Shown here in pieces: positions 55,782 through 64,000 of a DNA stretch of 64,000 nt (its first letter is position 1; every line of letters begins with the position of its first letter). The translations under genes were made by a program, and so were the position numbers. The stretch spans positions 2,939,484 to 3,003,483 of the forward strand of contig AP018269.1 in the NCBI GenBank assembly GCA_003994795.1, written 5' to 3'. The notes beneath the pieces were generated by a model, which saw nothing but the letters and a program-made list of their open reading frames with translations, made no database searches and had not been told where the DNA came from. Source of the stretch: Cylindrospermum sp. NIES-4074. Its GTDB lineage: Bacteria; Cyanobacteriota; Cyanobacteriia; Cyanobacteriales; Nostocaceae.

Positions 55782-58574
55782 ATGCTAAAACTTTTGTTGG
55801 GCGATCCCAACGCTCGTAAGCTTAAAAAGTATCAACCTTACATTACGGAAATTAACCTTTTAGAGGAAGATATTCAAACTCTCTCTGACGAGGCGTTAAA
55901 AGCCAAAACCGCAGAGTTTAAACAACGTCTTGCCAAAGGTGAACCTCTAAATGACATCTTGCCAGAAGCTTTTGCTGTCGTTCGGGAAGCAGGAAAGCGC
56001 GTTTTAGGGTTGCGGCACTTTGACGTTCAACTCTTAGGCGGGGTAATTCTTAACTCAGGGCAAATTGCCGAAATGAAAACCGGTGAGGGTAAAACCTTAG
56101 TTGCCACCTTACCGAGTTATTTAAATGCTCTAACGGGTAAAGGCGTCCACGTTATTACCGTGAACGATTACCTAGCTCGTCGGGACGCGGAATGGATGGG
56201 ACAAGTACATCGCTTCTTGGGGTTAAGCGTGGGGCTAATCCAAGCTAGTATGAATCCCAGCGAACGCCAGAAAAACTATGACTGTGATATTACTTATGTC
56301 ACCAACAGCGAGATAGGCTTTGACTATCTGCGGGATAACATGGCGACATCGATGGCGGATGTGGTGCAACGTCCGTTCAATTACTGCGTAATTGACGAGG
56401 TAGACTCGATTTTAATCGATGAAGCCCGGACACCGCTGATTATTTCTGGACAGGTGGAACGACCGACGGAAAAATACTTGCAAGCAGCCGAGATTGCCTT
56501 TAGACTGCAAAAAGATGAGCATTACGATGTGGATGAAAAAGCTCGGAATGTGCTGTTGACGGATGAAGGCTTTGCGGAAGCAGAAAACCTGTTGGGGGTT
56601 ACAGATTTATTTGACCCGGAAGATCCGTGGGCACATTTTGTTTTTAATGCCATTAAAGCTAAAGAACTATTTCTCAAGGACGTAAACTATATCGTCCGCA
56701 ATGGGGAAGTGGTGATTGTGGATGAATTTACTGGTCGGGTGCTACCGGGACGGCGTTGGAGTGATGGACTGCACCAAGCTATTGAAGCTCAAGAACACGT
56801 AGATATTCAGCCAGAAACCCAAACTCTAGCGACGATTACCTATCAAAACCTGTTCTTGCTATATCCCAAATTGGGAGGGATGACGGGAACTGCGAAGACG
56901 GAAGAACCAGAATTTGAAAAAATTTACAAACTGGAAGTAGCGGTAATTCCCACCAACCGTCCTAGAAATCGTCAAGACTGGTCTGATATGGTGTTTAAGA
57001 CGGAACCAGGCAAGTGGGGGGCGATCGCTAGAGAATGTGCAGAAATGCACGAACTCGGCAGACCTGTGCTAGTGGGAACCACCAGCGTGGAGAAATCTGA
57101 ATATCTCAGCCGACTCCTGAAGCAAATCGAGATTCCCCACGAATTGCTGAACGCTAGACCCGAAAACGTGGAACGGGAAGCGGAAATTGTCGCCCAAGCA
57201 GGACGCCGGGGGGCTGTAACCATCGCCACTAACATGGCTGGACGGGGAACAGATATTATCCTTGGTGGTAACTCCGAATACATGGCGCGGTTGAAACTGC
57301 GGGAATACTTTATGCCCCGCATTGTCAAACCAGATGATGAAGATGCCTTTGGTGTCCAAAGAGCAGCCGGACTACCCACGGGTACTGGTGGCGGTCAAGG
57401 CTTTGTTCCTGGCAAAAAAGTGAAAACTTGGCGGGCTTCACCAGAGATTTTCCCCACCCAGTTGACAAAAGAGACAGAACAGCTTTTGAAAGATGCAGTG
57501 GAAGTTGCGGTCAAAGAATATGGCGATCGCAATTTACCAGAACTGGAAGCAGAAGATAAAGTTGCAGTAGCAGCCGAAAAAGCGCCAACAGATGACCCTG
57601 TAATCAAGAGATTGCGGGAAGCGTACAACCGCGTGAAGCAGGAGTATGAAGAATTCACCAGCCGCGAACATGATGAGGTAGTGGGACTGGGCGGTTTGCA
57701 CGTAATTGGTACAGAACGCCACGAATCACGCCGCATTGACAACCAGTTGCGGGGAAGGGCGGGAAGACAAGGCGACCCTGGTTCCACAAGGTTCTTCCTT
57801 AGTTTAGAGGATAACCTATTGCGGATATTTGGTGGCGATCGCGTCGCCGGCTTAATGAACGCCTTCCAAGTAGAGGAAGATATGCCCATTGAGTCAGGAA
57901 TGCTCACCCGCAGTTTAGAAGGCGCACAGAAAAAAGTCGAAACCTATTACTACGACATCCGTAAACAGGTGTTTGAGTATGACGAGGTAATGAATAATCA
58001 ACGCCGCGCCATCTACGCCGAACGCCGTCGGGTGCTAGAAGGTCAAGACTTAAAAGAACAGGTAATTAAGTACGCCGAAAAAACGATGGATGACATCGTT
58101 GATTTCTACATCAACCCAGAATTACCCTCGGAAGAGTGGGAATTAGATAAGTTGGTGGATAAAGTCAAGGAATTTGTTTATTTGTTAGCGGACTTGCAAC
58201 CCAGTCAGTTAGAAGATATGGGTGTTAGCGAGTTGAAAGCTTTTCTTCATGAACAAGTGCGAATTGCCTATGACATGAAGGAAGCGCAAATAGACCAAAT
58301 TCAGCCCGGACTAATGCGCCAAGCTGAACGCTTTTTTATCTTGCAACGCATTGATACTTTGTGGCGGGAACACTTGCAACAAATGGACGCTTTGCGTGAG
58401 TCGGTGGGGTTACGTGGTTACGGTCAAAAAGACCCGCTGATTGAGTATAAGAGTGAGGGTTATGAGTTGTTCTTGGATATGATGGTGAATATCCGCCGAG
58501 ATGTGGTTTATTCGCTGTTCATGTTCCAGCCGCAGCCGCAGCCCGTGGTGCAAACTTCGTCTGAGATGGTGTAA
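55782..58574 (+). CDS. secA: Preprotein translocase ATPase SecA
   Basis: The 930-residue motor drives unfolded proteins through SecYEG in the plasma and thylakoid membranes. NBD1 has [18 protein letters not shown] (Walker A, near residue 102) and [21 protein letters not shown] (DEVD). NBD2 has [27 protein letters not shown] and [22 protein letters not shown]. The helical scaffold and wing follow. The C-terminal zinc/SecB-binding tail of E. coli is lacking, as usual in cyanobacteria. Residues about 525-620 form a longer, less conserved insert, also usual in cyanobacteria. Confidence 0.97.
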   Translation: MLKLLLGDPNARKLKKYQPYITEINLLEEDIQTLSDEALKAKTAEFKQRLAKGEPLNDILPEAFAVVREAGKRVLGLRHFDVQLLGGVILNSGQIAEMKTGEGKTLVATLPSYLNALTGKGVHVITVNDYLARRDAEWMGQVHRFLGLSVGLIQASMNPSERQKNYDCDITYVTNSEIGFDYLRDNMATSMADVVQRPFNYCVIDEVDSILIDEARTPLIISGQVERPTEKYLQAAEIAFRLQKDEHYDVDEKARNVLLTDEGFAEAENLLGVTDLFDPEDPWAHFVFNAIKAKELFLKDVNYIVRNGEVVIVDEFTGRVLPGRRWSDGLHQAIEAQEHVDIQPETQTLATITYQNLFLLYPKLGGMTGTAKTEEPEFEKIYKLEVAVIPTNRPRNRQDWSDMVFKTEPGKWGAIARECAEMHELGRPVLVGTTSVEKSEYLSRLLKQIEIPHELLNARPENVEREAEIVAQAGRRGAVTIATNMAGRGTDIILGGNSEYMARLKLREYFMPRIVKPDDEDAFGVQRAAGLPTGTGGGQGFVPGKKVKTWRASPEIFPTQLTKETEQLLKDAVEVAVKEYGDRNLPELEAEDKVAVAAEKAPTDDPVIKRLREAYNRVKQEYEEFTSREHDEVVGLGGLHVIGTERHESRRIDNQLRGRAGRQGDPGSTRFFLSLEDNLLRIFGGDRVAGLMNAFQVEEDMPIESGMLTRSLEGAQKKVETYYYDIRKQVFEYDEVMNNQRRAIYAERRRVLEGQDLKEQVIKYAEKTMDDIVDFYINPELPSEEWELDKLVDKVKEFVYLLADLQPSQLEDMGVSELKAFLHEQVRIAYDMKEAQIDQIQPGLMRQAERFFILQRIDTLWREHLQQMDALRESVGLRGYGQKDPLIEYKSEGYELFLDMMVNIRRDVVYSLFMFQPQPQPVVQTSSEMV

Positions 58575-58643
58575 AGAAGGGAAGATTTCACGCAGAGACG
58601 CAGAGAGTCGTTTCTGCGTCTTTGTTTTGAGAGTTGATGTTAA

Positions 58644-58973
58644 TCATTCAGCAAACATTTCAGCCAAGATATCAAGAACTGTTTTTTGTTCATCTTCAGT
58701 AATTTGACCAAGAAATTTGACTAATCGAGTTTTATCTACTGTGCGAATTTGGTCAAGTACAATTTGTCCATCTTGTCCTTGAAATTGACAAGTTACCCTT
58801 GTAGGATATGTTTGCCCTTTTGTTGTCATTGGTGCAACAATGACGGTAGCAATATGATGGTTCATCTCGTTTGGTGAAATTACTACACAGGGGCGTGTTT
58901 TTTGAATTTCACTACCAATGGTAGGGTCAAGATTAACTAGAAAAACATCAAATCGGTTGACTACCATTGCCAT
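58644..58973 (-). CDS. MazF/PemK-family toxin (mRNA interferase)
   Basis: The 109-residue protein has RFDVFLVNLDPTIGSEIQKT and RPCVVISPNEMNHH, then IVAPMTTKGQTYPTRV, with LDQIRTVDKTRLVKFLG in the C-terminal half: the complete MazF fold. The Arg and Thr used for RNA cleavage are present. It cuts mRNA at short sequences when its antitoxin is lost. It overlaps the antitoxin gene by 13 bp, and the antitoxin is translated first. Confidence 0.93.
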   Translation of the reverse strand: MAMVVNRFDVFLVNLDPTIGSEIQKTRPCVVISPNEMNHHIATVIVAPMTTKGQTYPTRVTCQFQGQDGQIVLDQIRTVDKTRLVKFLGQITEDEQKTVLDILAEMFAE

Positions 58974-59221
58974 TCAATCTGATCCCATTCCGTTGTATTC
59001 ACATCATCTAATAGGACATCATCCTGTTTTTCTGCCATTGCTGCAAACGCTTTGTCCCAACCAAGCCTTACTTGTTCAACTGGGCGAATAATGAGATGAT
59101 TACCTTGAACTTCAATTTCTACTTCTGAGTTAATACCGCTTTGTTCTAACAGGGTTTTGGGGATACGAAGCCCTTGGGAATTGCCGATTTTTACTATTCT
59201 AGTTTTAATAGCTGTACCCAT
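58961..59221 (-). CDS. MazE-type AbrB antitoxin
   Basis: In this 86-residue protein the N-terminal swapped-hairpin AbrB domain (TRIVKIGNSQGLRIPKTLLE, then VEIEVQGNHLIIRP) binds DNA, and the acidic C terminus (DVNTTEWDQIEWQW) should wrap the toxin. It precedes the toxin in the operon. The pair should repress its own promoter. Confidence 0.93.
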   Translation of the reverse strand: MGTAIKTRIVKIGNSQGLRIPKTLLEQSGINSEVEIEVQGNHLIIRPVEQVRLGWDKAFAAMAEKQDDVLLDDVNTTEWDQIEWQW

Positions 59222-59578
59222 TTTATTTTATTGGGAATAGGATAGTATCTACATTGTAATTACAAATATAAAAATAGTCAACTTGAAAGCCTCAAGCAAC
59301 GATGCAAAGTTCGGAGATTGTGTAATATTTTTTTTCACGCAGAGGCGCTGAGAGTTTTTTCTGCTTCTTTGTTTTATCGTGAAAATGGAAGAAATGAACC
59401 ACGGAAAAATGAAGAACACGAAGGTAAGAGAGTGAAAGAAAAAACACTCTTACTTAGCAATGTGAAACATACCAAACTTGAATAATTTCGTTAAGCAGTT
59501 TACAATCTTAAGCTAGACGAAGTTTTTTGATACATCGCAAAAAATATTTGTTAATAATTAATATTTTTGGGAGTATTT
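59222..59578. other. Intergenic region, repeats only
   Basis: 357 bp with the dispersed CACGCAGAGGCGCTGAGAG repeat at about 59337-59355 and AT-rich DNA. It must contain the promoters of the MazEF-like operon and of the PIN-GNAT gene. Confidence 0.4.
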
Positions 59579-61288
59579 GTGACCATATTTACTTTAGATA
59601 CATCTTGTGTCCTAAATCTGCTTAATACCCATGAACAAGTAGACCATGAACTTATTCTGCTTTTACGATTTGGCTTTAATGATGATGTGAAATTAGTAGT
59701 AACAGAGCAACTGTCAGCAGAGGTTATAGGAAATGCTGGTAGTCAAAGACCAGAAATAGCGCAGCGTATAGGCATTCTTCCTGTTCACAGTGTTTCTCCA
59801 GAACGATGTGCTGAACGTAATACGCTGGCTCAAAAAATGTTTCAAAAATTTTGGCCAAATGTAATTCCTGGTTCTCGGAATGCAGAACATAGCCATCTTG
59901 ATTGTTTACATTTGGCTTCCCATAAAATCTGCGGTGGTGATGTATTTATAACCCGTGATAAAAACCTGCATAAAAAAGTAACAGCTCATGGTGCTAGTTT
60001 TGGAATTACAGCATTATATCCCAAAGAAGCTGTCCCTAAAATTCAAAAGGAGTTGCCATTTTTAACTGAAATAGAAGTGCCATCCCCAGTTATTAGACTT
60101 TCTCAACCAGACGATAGAGACGCGCTCAAAAGTTTATTAGAGCCGTTAAAAGATTCTTACTTAGACTTTGATAGCTGGTTGAGCAAAACGTTAAATGATG
60201 CGAATGCCCGCATTAACATAGCATCAATCGGAAATAATCCTATCGGCGCAGTAGCTATTTGGAAGAAGAAAGATACACTAACAGCTAAACTTTCTTTATT
60301 TTACATAGCACCTGAAAGCCGAAAAAAAGGTTTAGGTGAGCATCTGTTGTTTTATTGTATAAGAGAGTGGATTGTAAATTGTGTTGAAAAAATTATTGTG
60401 ACTATATCAGAGCAAAATGCAGAATATTTGACGTTTTTTACACGTTATGGTTTTCGCATAGAAGGAATTTCTCAACGTAGATATCAGCGTGCTGATGGTA
60501 ATAGTTCGGCTGAACTTGTTCTTGCTAAACATTTCTTCTATCGCCGCATCACAGAAGCGGATATAAATATTTTTACTGACGAGTTAGTTAATACAGTTTT
60601 TTCTTTTCCTCAAAATGAGAAGATTATAAATAATAAAAATTGGTTTATTCCTCCCCAAAATATAAAGATACAAGCTAAATTACATAACAATAATCTGATT
60701 TTATATGATGGAAATCAAGAAATTAATAATTTTGCTATTTCTGATTTAGAAAAGTTGTTCTATCCAGTTCGATTCGCTTTTAATAATCGGCAAGCTTACC
60801 TTGTCCCAATTCAGCCAAGATGGGCTAATAAAATGATCCAAATAAACAACATGCAAACACAATTAAATAATGGTGTTCATGATGGACTTTTTCTTCGTAC
60901 AGATAATGTTTACTACTGTACACCTTGGTTTGCTGATAAAGACGTTGTTGGTGCGCCAATATTATTTTATATTTCAAGTCCAGAAAGCAGAATTGGTGGA
61001 ATGGGTTATATTCTTGAACGCCGTATCGCTTTCCCTGAAGACCTCTTTTTCAAATTTGGAGGTATTGGCATATACCAGATATCTGATATTCAAAAGCACA
61101 TTAAAAAACAAGGCTCTGGCCAGGGGTGTGCAATGGCGCTAAAATTTGGTTGGTGGATACCATTTACCAACCCAATTCCTCGTACCGAATTCAGCCAATT
61201 TGGTATTAATGGTGTTCCTCAACATATGCAGACTATCAGCTATCAGCAATATGAAAAGCTGATGAAAGCCGGTGGTCTGGAATGGTGA
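59579..61288 (+). CDS. PIN - GNAT - ASCH-like three-domain protein
   Basis: An unusual 569-residue fusion. The N-terminal PIN domain (about 1-150) has TIFTLDTSCVLNLLN with the first acidic residue, LSAEVIG, HLDCLHLA and DVFITRDKNLHKK with the later ones. The GNAT acetyltransferase (about 170-315) has LFYIAPESRKKGLGEHLLFY (acetyl-CoA loop) and FTRYGFRIEG. In the C-terminal region (about 330-569), GAPILFYISSPESRIGGMGYI parallels GNLILLYETAPDSVIRGGFI of the ASCH protein encoded at 61348, so I call it ASCH-like. GTG 59579 with GGGAG upstream is the likely start. An RNA-targeting toxin or defence role is inference. Confidence 0.82.
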   Translation: MTIFTLDTSCVLNLLNTHEQVDHELILLLRFGFNDDVKLVVTEQLSAEVIGNAGSQRPEIAQRIGILPVHSVSPERCAERNTLAQKMFQKFWPNVIPGSRNAEHSHLDCLHLASHKICGGDVFITRDKNLHKKVTAHGASFGITALYPKEAVPKIQKELPFLTEIEVPSPVIRLSQPDDRDALKSLLEPLKDSYLDFDSWLSKTLNDANARINIASIGNNPIGAVAIWKKKDTLTAKLSLFYIAPESRKKGLGEHLLFYCIREWIVNCVEKIIVTISEQNAEYLTFFTRYGFRIEGISQRRYQRADGNSSAELVLAKHFFYRRITEADINIFTDELVNTVFSFPQNEKIINNKNWFIPPQNIKIQAKLHNNNLILYDGNQEINNFAISDLEKLFYPVRFAFNNRQAYLVPIQPRWANKMIQINNMQTQLNNGVHDGLFLRTDNVYYCTPWFADKDVVGAPILFYISSPESRIGGMGYILERRIAFPEDLFFKFGGIGIYQISDIQKHIKKQGSGQGCAMALKFGWWIPFTNPIPRTEFSQFGINGVPQHMQTISYQQYEKLMKAGGLEW

Positions 61289-61347
61289 GTGATTATGTTT
61301 CTCTAAGCCTATAAGATTTGATGCAAACGACAATATTTGAAAAGTCG

Positions 61348-61845
61348 CTAATGGGTGAATAGGTTTAACTGTTTACTGAGCCGTTCTGCTTGCATCAATT
61401 CATCTCTGCTCTCACTTAGTACATTAATCCACTCTTCATCAATATACCAATCTTCTCGCCAATTAATTGTAGCTTGCGGAGGTGTAAAACCAGAACAGAG
61501 CTTATTTATTTGGTTCAGAGGCAACTCAGAAAAGGTGAAACTGCGATATATTAAAGTACCGAATGCAAATTCACACTTATCAAAATAGCTATCGTAAAAC
61601 TCTCTTTCTACTCCCATCACAGAGTGATACTTTTCCCACATTTTTGGAACAGGTAAAGATATAGTCTTATCTGCTATAAAGCCTCCCCTTATAACAGAAT
61701 CAGGAGCAGTTTCATATAAAAGAATAAGATTACCTAACTCCATACCAATTGGGCGCTTTCGCAACTCAATAGTTTTTATACCAGCTATAATGCGTTCAGC
61801 ATATATTCGCTTGATACTCAGAGCTTTGATGTATTTAGCCTGCAT
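61348..61845 (-). CDS. ASCH-domain protein
   Basis: In this 165-residue protein KYIKALSIKRIYAERIIAGIKTIELRKRPIG is the classical ASCH start (a PUA-like fold that binds RNA or nucleobases), and LILLYETAPDSVIRGGF is the next conserved strand pair. The last 40 residues are charged. It converges on the PIN-GNAT-ASCH gene with 59 bp between stops; the shared C-terminal fold suggests the two work together, or that one arose from the other. Confidence 0.85.
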   Translation of the reverse strand: MQAKYIKALSIKRIYAERIIAGIKTIELRKRPIGMELGNLILLYETAPDSVIRGGFIADKTISLPVPKMWEKYHSVMGVEREFYDSYFDKCEFAFGTLIYRSFTFSELPLNQINKLCSGFTPPQATINWREDWYIDEEWINVLSESRDELMQAERLSKQLNLFTH

Positions 61846-61896
61846 AAAAACCTCCTAAATAAACAGTTCTTGTGTAATAAACTAGAAAAATACTAT

Positions 61897-61951
61897 GTAT
61901 GAATTGTTTGCCTATGAATTTTGAACAAACCTACATTGAGTATTTTATAGG
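61897..61951 (+). pseudogene. C-terminal remnant of a retropepsin-like gene
   Basis: TTGCCTATGAATTTTGAACA then AACCTACATTG reads LPMNFEQTYI and matches the last codons of the gene at 62725 (LPMNSEQTYLSVL, ending near 63183). A 1-bp insertion near the end breaks the frame. The rest of that gene copy is missing here. Confidence 0.6.
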
Positions 61952-62025
61952 CAAACACCCCCTTTCTGATTCCCCTCATAGTACAACTACAATAATGAAC
62001 AGAACACATTTGGGGAGAGCACACT

Positions 62026-62565
62026 ATGCCAAAAATAACCCTAGAAGTATCAGAGGAACTATATCAACAACTAGCACAAATAGGCAATGAACGCCTACCG
62101 GAATTACTCGCTTTGAGTCTTCAACAACCAGCAGTACCAGCACAAGTTTACCGATATATTCTTGATTTTATAGCCAGTAACCCTACTCTTGAACAAATTG
62201 CCGATTTTAAACCTACACCGGAAATGCAAGCAAGGTTGCGTACCTTATTAGCACGCAGTAAAGCAGGAGAACTCACACCCACAGAGTTACAAGAACTGGA
62301 TGAGTATGAGCGCATAGAACACCTGATAATGATGATTAAAGCAGGTAATCTATCTAAACTTAAAGGTGTTCCCGGTAAGCAATTACTAGGTTTTGTGGGT
62401 TCAATACCAAAAGAAGACTTACAGCTAATCAGCGAAGCAATTGAACAAGATTGTAACCAGGTTAACACCACAGAAGAAAACAAATATCCTCTTCGCGGTT
62501 TTCCTATTGAATACATTGAACCAACTGAACCCACAGCACAGAGTGATTTGGAAACAGCACAATGA
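62026..62565 (+). CDS. Antitoxin-like hypothetical protein
   Basis: This 179-residue soluble protein has an N terminus, ITLEVSEELYQQLAQIGNER, that resembles small antitoxin or RHH-type beginnings. The C-terminal part, LLGFVGSIPKEDLQLISEAIEQDCNQV, follows a pattern I know from cyanobacterial type II antitoxins (xxFAGxIPxxDLxxMxxAIxxxCxxV). No toxin gene is adjacent. The ATG is preceded by GGGGAG. The gene may be a solitary or rearranged antitoxin; moderate certainty. Confidence 0.6.
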   Translation: MPKITLEVSEELYQQLAQIGNERLPELLALSLQQPAVPAQVYRYILDFIASNPTLEQIADFKPTPEMQARLRTLLARSKAGELTPTELQELDEYERIEHLIMMIKAGNLSKLKGVPGKQLLGFVGSIPKEDLQLISEAIEQDCNQVNTTEENKYPLRGFPIEYIEPTEPTAQSDLETAQ

Positions 62566-62724
62566 TTAGAATTATTACAAAAATTCCTCCTTTTGCGTTC
62601 TTCTTCGCGCCTTTGCGCCTTTGCGCGAAACAAAAAGAGATTTATACAAACAGTATATAGTGTTAGATAACGACAACTAACCCAACTAGAATAAACTTAA
62701 ACCCCTAGCCAGGAGTTCACTGAT

Positions 62725-63183
62725 ATGGGTAAGCTGGTAATGCCAAATCTTCAGGGTAAGCAAATGGGACAAGTAATTGTTACCCTCACTGTCACTAATC
62801 GCATTGATCAAGTTTTAGCACAACGAGGCTTTATTTCTAAAGATGAAATTCGCTCTTTAACTCTAGATAATGTTTTAGTTGACACGGGTGCAACCTTACT
62901 TTGCTTACCTGCTAACATTATTGTTCAACTCGGTTTAGTTCAAGGTGGAGAAGCCCAGGTAGAGACTGCGGCTGGAGTGCAGCAGGGGCGAATTTTCCGA
63001 GATGTTGAACTATCGATTGGAGAACGCCAAGGAACTTTTGATTGTTTGGAATTAATAGAAGTACCCTATGCACTTTTGGGCGTAACGCCAATGGAAGTTT
63101 TAGGGCTAGAACCAGACTTGAGAAATCGTCAATTACGAGTTTTACCGATGAATTCTGAGCAAACCTACCTCAGCGTTTTATAG
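62725..63183 (+). CDS. Retropepsin-like aspartic protease family protein
   Basis: In this 152-residue protein NVLVDTGATLLCLPANIIVQLGL holds the Asp-Thr-Gly of aspartic proteases (near residue 53), and a later turn, ALLGVTPMEVLGLEPD, closes the fold. Being one lobe, it should act as a dimer. Such proteins are numerous in cyanobacteria, often beside antitoxin-like genes, and the substrate is unknown. AGGAG lies 11 bp before the ATG. Confidence 0.85.
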   Translation: MGKLVMPNLQGKQMGQVIVTLTVTNRIDQVLAQRGFISKDEIRSLTLDNVLVDTGATLLCLPANIIVQLGLVQGGEAQVETAAGVQQGRIFRDVELSIGERQGTFDCLELIEVPYALLGVTPMEVLGLEPDLRNRQLRVLPMNSEQTYLSVL

Positions 63184-63273
63184 TCTGTTGCTATAAATTG
63201 AGGCAAGTTTCTGAATTTTAACAGAATGCGATCGCCATCTTCGCCACCTTGATCCTCTAAATAGTAGATACTG

Positions 63274-63951
63274 TTGGTAAAATCACAGGCCTGCTATGAA
63301 CAGTCCCTCTCCTTCATCCATTGGCAGCTTTGGCGACAATGGGTGCTTGTATGCAGCGCTACAGCCTTTATCCGCGTTACCTTCGATTTGATCAGTTCTA
63401 GCGCTTCATCTGCCATTGGTAACACAAGTATTATCACTATCTTGATATTCACAGCCATTAGTGGTGCTTTAGGTGGAATGGCACAATATTCTGTCCTGCG
63501 TCGGTGGATTTCCACAGCTAAATATTGGGTGCTTGCTACCAGTTTAGGCAGTGCTTTAGGATTGGCTGTCAACAATTTTATACACGAGTTAGATATAGCA
63601 ACTTTGCCTGTGAGGGACGCGAATAATTTCCTCGCTGTATTCGCAGGTAGCGCTGGACGCATCCCTTTAGTAATATTTGATATCATCTCTGGTTTAATAT
63701 TAGGACTTGCTCAATGGCTGGTGCTGCGGGGGAAAGTTCCTCAAGCTGGCTGGTGGGTGCTAGCTAGTAGTTTTGGGATGCTTTTCAACGGTGTTGCGGT
63801 CAATGTGATGCGTCAGGTTTTTGGTAGAATGGGTTTATACTCTGGTGCTGCATACGACCCGCTAAACTGGGTAATAGCTATTATCGGCGGAGCAATTTAT
63901 GGTGCTATTACAGGGATTATTTTGGTGAGGTTGCTGCAAAAAACGCAGTAG
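63274..63951 (+). CDS. Multi-pass membrane protein, unknown function
   Basis: In this 225-residue protein at least five hydrophobic segments can be drawn (about 24-42, 53-73, 88-105, 128-152, 163-180 and 200-221). The pattern GMAQYSVLRRWI...WVLATSLGSALG recurs as GLAQWLVLRGKV...WVLASSFGML, so the protein contains an internal duplication. Cyanobacteria encode many such Trp-rich 'GxxQWxVLR' membrane proteins of unknown role. The only start is TTG at 63274; the last base lies 49 bp before the window ends. Confidence 0.72.
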   Translation: MVKSQACYEQSLSFIHWQLWRQWVLVCSATAFIRVTFDLISSSASSAIGNTSIITILIFTAISGALGGMAQYSVLRRWISTAKYWVLATSLGSALGLAVNNFIHELDIATLPVRDANNFLAVFAGSAGRIPLVIFDIISGLILGLAQWLVLRGKVPQAGWWVLASSFGMLFNGVAVNVMRQVFGRMGLYSGAAYDPLNWVIAIIGGAIYGAITGIILVRLLQKTQ

Positions 63952-64000
63952 CTAGAATATGAAAAAGCTTTTATTTATTTGTAGCAGAAATAAATTGCGA

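Overview
The window looks like chromosome of a filamentous, heterocyst-type cyanobacterium (Nostocales: Nostoc, Anabaena, Nodularia and relatives). The reasons are the very frequent HIP1 octamer GCGATCGC, many short tandemly repeated repeats (heptamers such as CCAATTA and TAGTCAT) between genes, abundant small palindromic elements, a CyaC-type adenylate cyclase, XisH/XisI proteins and cyanobacterial housekeeping genes. No taxonomic search was possible, so this is inference.

Layout. 1-1.9 kb: end of groES and groEL. 2.1-5.4 kb: urease operon ureD-ureA-ureB-ureC on the minus strand. 5.7-10.5 kb: a TonB-like protein and the hybrid sensor/adenylate cyclase CyaC. 11.7-17.0 kb: GNAT, a hypothetical protein, hisC, an alpha/beta hydrolase and glutathione reductase. 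17.2-20.5 kb: a FecR protein with a 19-residue repeat tail, divergent from a candidate outer-membrane barrel. 20.9-32.4 kb: sulfurtransferase, an MnmC-like methyltransferase, glmU, a Uma2 nuclease, small proteins, an isoaspartyl peptidase, a large GAF protein and pyrD. 32.8-35.5 kb: the most unusual locus, a Ro60 (Rsr) gene with five tRNA-like RNA genes upstream and a sixth downstream. 35.5-39.0 kb: xisH/xisI, a STAND NTPase and a small protein. 39.2-52.5 kb: a CHASE2 kinase, a LabA-like protein, leuA, a RecQ-type helicase, pheS, surE, an MBL hydrolase, ribF and moxR. 52.5-54.6 kb: a wrecked NACHT-type gene and a secreted thioredoxin-like gene between two inverted repeat-element copies, followed by a 15-copy minisatellite. 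54.6-64 kb: a cytochrome c, secA, a MazEF-like pair, a PIN-GNAT-ASCH fusion facing an ASCH protein, an antitoxin-like protein, a retropepsin-like protease and a membrane protein.

Main discovery. Each of the six RNA genes around Ro60 has tRNA-like acceptor and T arms, and the first five also have a good D arm. Where the anticodon arm should be, each carries a hairpin reading CTTGCCT-tetraloop-AGGCCGA. This matches, in permuted order, the two strands of the conserved Ro60-binding site of Y RNAs, including the bulged C. The six therefore look like bacterial Y RNAs that mimic tRNAs (YrlA-like), amplified into an array whose members imitate different tRNAs (Gly-like, a generic class I type, Leu-like). 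Bacterial Ro60/Y RNA complexes are known to work with exoribonucleases in RNA degradation and quality control, which is the most likely role here.

Other points of note are the PIN-GNAT-ASCH locus, the inverted-repeat-bounded thioredoxin-like gene, and a family of 41-bp palindromes for which the window holds both an occupied site and a matching empty one.
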